In this document: positions 60,440 to 64,000 of the stretch, in pieces | Numbering within the stretch: the stretch's first letter is position 1 | Layout: each line of letters begins with the position of its first letter | NCBI GenBank assembly: GCA_905221605.1 | Contig: CAJNDS010002734.1 | Coordinates: 998,279 to 1,062,278, forward strand | Direction: 5' to 3' | From: Symbiodinium natans | Taxonomy: Eukaryota; Sar; Dinophyceae; Suessiales; Symbiodiniaceae | Length of the DNA: 64,000 nt | Made by a program: the position numbers and the translations under genes | Notes under the pieces: model-generated | What the model was told of the DNA's origin: nothing | The model's input: the letters and a program-made list of their open reading frames with translations, nothing else | Databases searched by the model: none

Positions 60440-61043
60440 GCTCGACATAGGCAGCAACATGTTTAGTAGACTTTTGCTTGGTCACGATGATATGCAAGGA
60501 GACCTAGGGTCCGGGAAGCTGCAGTTACGGGCACCGGGGGCGAAGAAAGTTGCCACGAGACAGAAGCGTACTGGTGCACATGAACAGTATTGTAAGTTCA
60601 TGCAAGTTTAGCGCTCTGCAGGATGAGCTTAGCTTTACGAATGTACTGTACCAAACTCCGTGGAAAAAATTGTGCTACATGCCATGTCTGTTTCGTTGCA
60701 GCCATGCTGCAACAAACCTCTTTTTCTGTGCATCAATGGTGAGTTGAATATTCGAGCCTTCGCAGTCTGCGCTTGGTGCCCTACAATGCAAATGCCCTTC
60801 TAGCTTTGCAGGTATTCGTCAGCTCTTCACCGATGATTCCGATGACACGAACACGGTTGAAAGGAGCCTCACTCAGGGCATTCTGGTCTCTTCTGGTGTT
60901 GCGGCCCCCTGTGAATCAAAGCCGCGGCATACCGAGGAAACAAATGGATGCGGAGTCCAGGCCCCCCATGCTCTGCAGAGTGTGCATGCTGCCTCGCTTC
61001 CGCCAGAAGCGCTTAGAATGGGGCTCGCGTGCCAAAGAAAACT
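60440..61043 (+). CDS. Three-exon series with consensus donors
   Basis: 60440-60591 (LDIGSNMFSRLLLGHDDMQG then KLQLRAPGAKKVATRQKRTG; donor TATT|GTAAGTTC), a second exon ending at 60738 (CAATG|GTGAGTTG) that starts at 60622 (DELSFTNVLYQTPWKKLCYM) or 60702, and 60812-61043 (IRQLFTDDSDDTNTVERSLT then QGILVSSGVAAPCESKPRHT, or an alternative frame ending RFRQKRLEWG). Introns here are canonical and lack telomeric arrays. Confidence 0.55.
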
Positions 61044-61123
61044 GACCCTAAACCCGAAACCCTAAACCCCTAAACCCCTAAACCCCTAAACCCCTAAACC
61101 CCTAAACTGCTGCTGTCCCGGAG

Positions 61124-62731
61124 GGCCATCTTCCGCAAGCAGTTCCGGAAAACCCAACTTTGCCGCTTCTACAAGGGGTCCGGTTGTGGAGACCTTGGGC
61201 CGACAGGGCTGCAGACGTGTGCTATTCCTCCTGGTTCGTAGTAGGGAATGAGGGCCCTATATAAAAAATCATATATAGATAGATATATATATATATACTC
61301 TTTACGGGATTCTATAGGGGGCCGAATTCCCTCATTCCCGACGAAGAACCAGCCAGTATTTGAAGCGATGTGGCCGGTGTCCTTGTAAGGTCACATGGGC
61401 CCTGAGTGCGAGTTTGCACATGGCCGGGAAGAGTTGCAGAAGGCGCACCTATGGACTCTTTGCGGAACACCGTGCCACAACCTTGAGCTTTAAACCTTCT
61501 ATCTAGGGCCCTATGGGTGTTTCCGAAATTAGGGGCACCTTCTTCGGGTCCTTATTAGGAGGGAATCCTGCTATTTGGCGGGTCTATGTTATAGGTCCCG
61601 TACTTTCAGAAACCCCCATATCTTAGAGAACTGAACATGAGGTCTCATGTGGAATCATGTGGTACTGTTTTGCCAGGCACCTGATCTGCGGCGAACCTCG
61701 ATCTGTCCCAGGCGCCCACGCATGACAAAAGTCATATGAAGTAGGGTTTAGATTACTGTTATTGCTAAATGTATATAAGGTTCCTTTTTAATATTGGTGA
61801 GTGTATATGCCGGGTGTCCCTTTCGGGGTACAAGAAAAAAAAAATATATATATATATGCCCTACTTCGTATTCTTTCAGCTCTTTAATGATGGTCCATCT
61901 TGGGGGACCCCAAGCAATTGGCTGAGTATTGTCATAGGATACCCCCACATGACTCATGACAGATGACGGACTTGTTTGTAGCCAGGTGGATGCAAGGAAA
62001 TTGCCTGAGGCCCAGCGTGCGATGCCGAACTTGGCATCGGATACTTCAAAGATGAACCGTAGGATGCTTCGCAGTAGGCAAGGAAGGTAAACCCTTGACC
62101 CTATCGACCCATTGTGACGGCCGTTTTCACTTTACTGCGCCGCGCCCGACGGGGAGTTGAAGCGAATATTGTCCTCTCGAAGTTTAGGTAGGGTTTAGGG
62201 TTTAGGGTTTAGGGTTTAGGGTTTAGGGTTTAGAGTTTAGGGTTTAGGGTTTAGGGTTTAGGGTTCGCCCCCCCATCCCCAGCGAAGGGGCGGGACAGAG
62301 GCGATAGGGCTTTGAGTTGAAGATGTGATTGAAAAGAAATCCCAAGACCCCCCAAAAACAGTTCGGCCCGTCTTTCAGAGGGTCTCACCGTGTCACCCGA
62401 CACCCTCAATCTGTAACAGCGAACACTGGAGGATCATCTCAGAGCCGATATCTGCCGAGGCAAGGAGATCCGAAACTTTAAGCTTGGCATCCGCAAGCCA
62501 AGGCCATCTCAGCGCAGAGGCCTGCAGCTTCGCACACGGAGCCAGCTACCTGCGGCGCACCATCGGTTGGGGCCCTAGGGTGTGGCAGCAGGGCTGTCTT
62601 CTTTCGTGCGCGCCGGAATCTGTCATTGAGTGCGGCGCCGGTCAGGATTCCAGGCCAAGCCAGGCGACAAGAAGGACGAAGGGAAGAAGAACAAGGCGAG
62701 TGAGCGTGTTGAGCGGTTGAGGCCCCCATGA
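61124..62731 (+). CDS. Tandem CCCH zinc-finger RNA-binding protein (C-terminal part)
   Basis: Six exons keep phase: 61124-61188 (AIFRKQFRKTQLCRFYKGSG, C), 61390-61442 (HMGPECEFAHGREELQK), 61677-61711 (APDLRRTSICP), 61986-62009 (WMQGNCL), 62513-62565 (AEACSFAHGASYLRRTI) and 62646-62731 (FQAKPGDKKDEGKKNKASER, then VERLRPP, TGA). Finger 1 is C-x7-C-x6-C-x3-H and finger 2 is C-x7-C-x5-C-x3-H, spaced as in tandem CCCH proteins that bind RNA. Finger 1 is split between exons 1-2 and finger 2 over exons 3-5. Introns are GA-AG, GC-AG, GC-AG, GC-AG and GT-AG. Introns 1 and 2 each contain a MITE; intron 4 contains a G-rich telomeric array. The 5' part of the gene may be 60440-61043. Role expected: mRNA binding and turnover or regulation. 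Confidence 0.8.
61237..61345. mobile_element. GTAGGGAATGAGGGCCCTATA element in CCCH intron 1
   Basis: TTCGTAGTAGGGAATGAGGGCCCTATA and complement TATAGGGGGCCGAATTCCCTCATTCCCGACGAA. A relative at 9066-9125. Confidence 0.8.
61512..61622. mobile_element. GGGTTTCCGAAATT-family MITE in CCCH intron 2
   Basis: GGGTGTTTCCGAAATTAGGGGCACC to CCGTACTTTCAGAAACCCCC. Confidence 0.85.
62183..62266. repeat. G-rich telomeric array in CCCH intron 4
   Basis: About eleven TTTAGGG units, here well inside the intron rather than at its 5' edge. Confidence 0.95.
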
Positions 62732-62819
62732 ACAACTTGTCCCGGGCTGACCTTTTGCACACCACCGTCACTTTGTTGCACAGTGGAGCGGCGCTTTCTG
62801 TGAACTGTGCCTGATTGTG

Positions 62820-62905
62820 GGGTTGTAAGTACCCTAAATAGGGTCATTACCATGGCTACCGTACTTGTAACCCCACTTAGAAGTAGGGTTATTCTAGCCT
62901 TATAA
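62820..62905. mobile_element. Short inverted-repeat element
   Basis: GGGGTTGTAAGTACCCTAAATAGGGTCATTACCATGG and complement-like CTTATAACCATGG/GTACTTGTAACCCC; similar to the CTTGGAGGTTCATGG-family core. Confidence 0.55.
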
Positions 62906-62945
62906 CCATGGTTGCCCTGGGAAGCGCTCGTGTCCTGTCTGCCAG

Positions 62946-63899
62946 GCCATTTCCGAGCACCAGGATGGCTATTCAGGACATGCTGGTGAAGGGGTTTAGG
63001 GGTTTAGGTTTAGGTTTGGGGGCTCGGGGTTTAGGGTTTAGGGGTTTAGGTTTAGGGGGGGGGGGGGGGGGGGGGGGGTTTAGGTTTAGGGGGGGGGGGG
63101 GGGGTTTTAGGGGTTTGGGGTTTAGGGGTGTAGGGTCTCGGGGTTTGGGGTTTAAGGGTTCGGGGTTGGGGGTGTAGGGTTTGGGAACGCTTCCCCCTCC
63201 TGCCAGCTGTATTCGGATGTGGCCACTTCATGATGCGAGCCCTAAGCCGCAGGTGTAACCCAAGAGAGACAGTTGATGCCCCCCATATTGGAGTTGATCT
63301 AACAGTAAAGCTCCTTCTTGGGAAGTTACTTTGGATTGCTTCTAAACCCTAAACCCGAAACCCTAAACCCTAAACCCTAAACCCTTTATTTGGGGAGCCG
63401 GGCCCTAAACTCCCCAAAGCCCTAAGTCCCCTTGTCGATGATGGCCTGGACCCAGGACTCAAGGGTGAACTGCCCGAGACGCCTTTTGGCCCCAGGAATT
63501 TTCATGAAGTGTAGTTTAGGGTTTAGGGTTTAGGGTTTTTGGTTTAGGGTTTATGGTTTAGGGTTTAGGGTTTAGGGCCCTTTTTGGCTTGTAGGGGGGG
63601 GGGGGGTCCCTTGAAAGAGATTCTTTTGTGTTGGGGGTATGGCATGGGTCCCCCCCCTTTTTGGGAAAAGCCACGCGACACAATCATGCTCCTGTGTCCC
63701 ACTAAGGATCCACGTGGAGGTTTATCGCCAGCAGCAAGCAACAACGCAGCTTCATACACTGATCCAGGAGTGCATTTAGGGTTTAGCGACTGCATGTACA
63801 CTGTGCCCGGACGTATTGCCGCGATCTGTGGCATGTGACGGTGAGTAGCGTGTCAGCCTGCAGATGCCTTCGCGTATGCCTTTATCGGCAGCTGTAATG
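62946..63899 (+). CDS. Five exon islands at the right end
   Basis: 62946-62993 (AISEHQDGYSGHAGE or PFPSTRMAIQDMLVK), 63207-about 63343 (VFGCGHFMMRALSRRCNPRE then HIGVDLTVKLLLGKLLWIAS), 63456-63508 (LKGELPETPFGPRNFHE; donor GAA|GTGTAGTTTAGGG), 63707-63838 (DPRGGLSPAASNNAASYTDP then FSDCMYTVPGRIAAICGM, TGA) and 63864-63899 (MPSRMPLSAAVM; donor ATG|GTGGGTTTAGGG). Exons 2-4 are well codon-like; family unknown. Confidence 0.5.
62994..63185. repeat. G-rich array with long poly-G runs
   Basis: TTTAGGG and TTTAGGGG units interrupted by G runs of about 22 and 14 bases (63056-63103). Confidence 0.95.
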
Positions 63900-64000
63900 G
63901 TGGGTTTAGGGTTTAGGGTTTAGGGTTTACATTTCCCCCAAATCCCTGCACGTGCCTTTTCATCCTGTACGGCGGCCATGCTTTAAGGGACTACAGGAGG

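Larger units (their letters stand above)
281..63940. repeat. Window-wide interspersed TTTAGGG/CCCTAAA arrays
   Basis: Well over one hundred short arrays of the plant/dinoflagellate-type telomere heptamer are spread through the window, from two units to more than fourteen. G-rich (TTTAGGG) arrays typically start directly at the 3' edge of an exon-like island and C-rich (CCCTAAA) arrays typically lie upstream of the next one, so the two orientations roughly alternate. Variants include TTTTAGGG, TTTTTGGG, GTTCAGGG, GTGTAGGG, TATAACCC and TTTAGGGTAG. The arrays are internal to the sequence, so this is not a chromosome end. Confidence 0.95.

Noticed and set aside
1-64000. tRNA, rRNA or snRNA genes
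   Set aside because: No cloverleaf, rRNA core or spliceosomal RNA signature was recognised by eye; a covariance-model scan would be needed to exclude them.

Overview
The window looks like nuclear DNA of a dinoflagellate (Symbiodinium/Polarella/Prorocentrum-like alveolate), read throughout on the + strand. The reasons are: TTTAGGG-type telomeric repeats scattered through the whole interval; very short, GC-rich exons in long chains; introns that follow GT-AG, GC-AG and apparently GA-AG rules, with G the usual first exon base after AG; and coding signal almost only on one strand, as in unidirectional dinoflagellate gene arrays. No bacterial operon, CRISPR array, rRNA or tRNA was seen.

Layout. 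882-3876 is a complete six-exon gene for a secreted, single-domain catalase-peroxidase (KatG family). From about 4.5 kb to the end more than 120 exon-like islands of 20-350 bases are separated by introns made largely of TTTAGGG/CCCTAAA arrays and short inverted-repeat (MITE-like) elements. Islands were called from an AG acceptor, an open codon-like frame and a GT/GC/GA donor. Where several islands join with consistent phase they are reported as chains. The best chains are 6755-8670, 10889-11788, 23013-23667, 30450-31562, 34146-34528, 35594-37808, 40330-40787, 42866-43297, 43671-45055, 48476-48798, 49530-49831, 51440-51710 and 61124-62731. The last is a tandem CCCH zinc-finger protein whose two fingers are split over five exons joined by GA-AG, GC-AG and GT-AG introns. 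Most other islands encode no family I can name.

Main observation. The telomere-like arrays are arranged, not random. G-rich (TTTAGGG)n usually begins exactly at the exon end, so its first unit provides the donor (exon-G|GTTTAGGG, with GCTTAGGG and GATTTAGGG variants). C-rich (CCCTAAA)n usually lies shortly before the next acceptor. Introns therefore carry complementary repeats at their two ends. Several arrays are flanked by 12-25 bp direct repeats that look like target duplications. In parallel, MITE-like families end in GT.../...AG and generate 8-15 bp target duplications; in the clearest case (51514-51633) the duplicated target supplies both exon edges and splicing restores the target reading frame. 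The region looks like a set of introner-type elements, including telomere-repeat introners, that cut genes into very small exons.

Limits. Short open frames are common by chance in GC-rich DNA, and several islands are open in two or three frames. Single islands are therefore low confidence; chains with matching phase, conserved paralogous copies and recognised motifs are the solid part. Gene starts, gene boundaries and whether some stop-containing islands are true last exons cannot be settled without transcripts.
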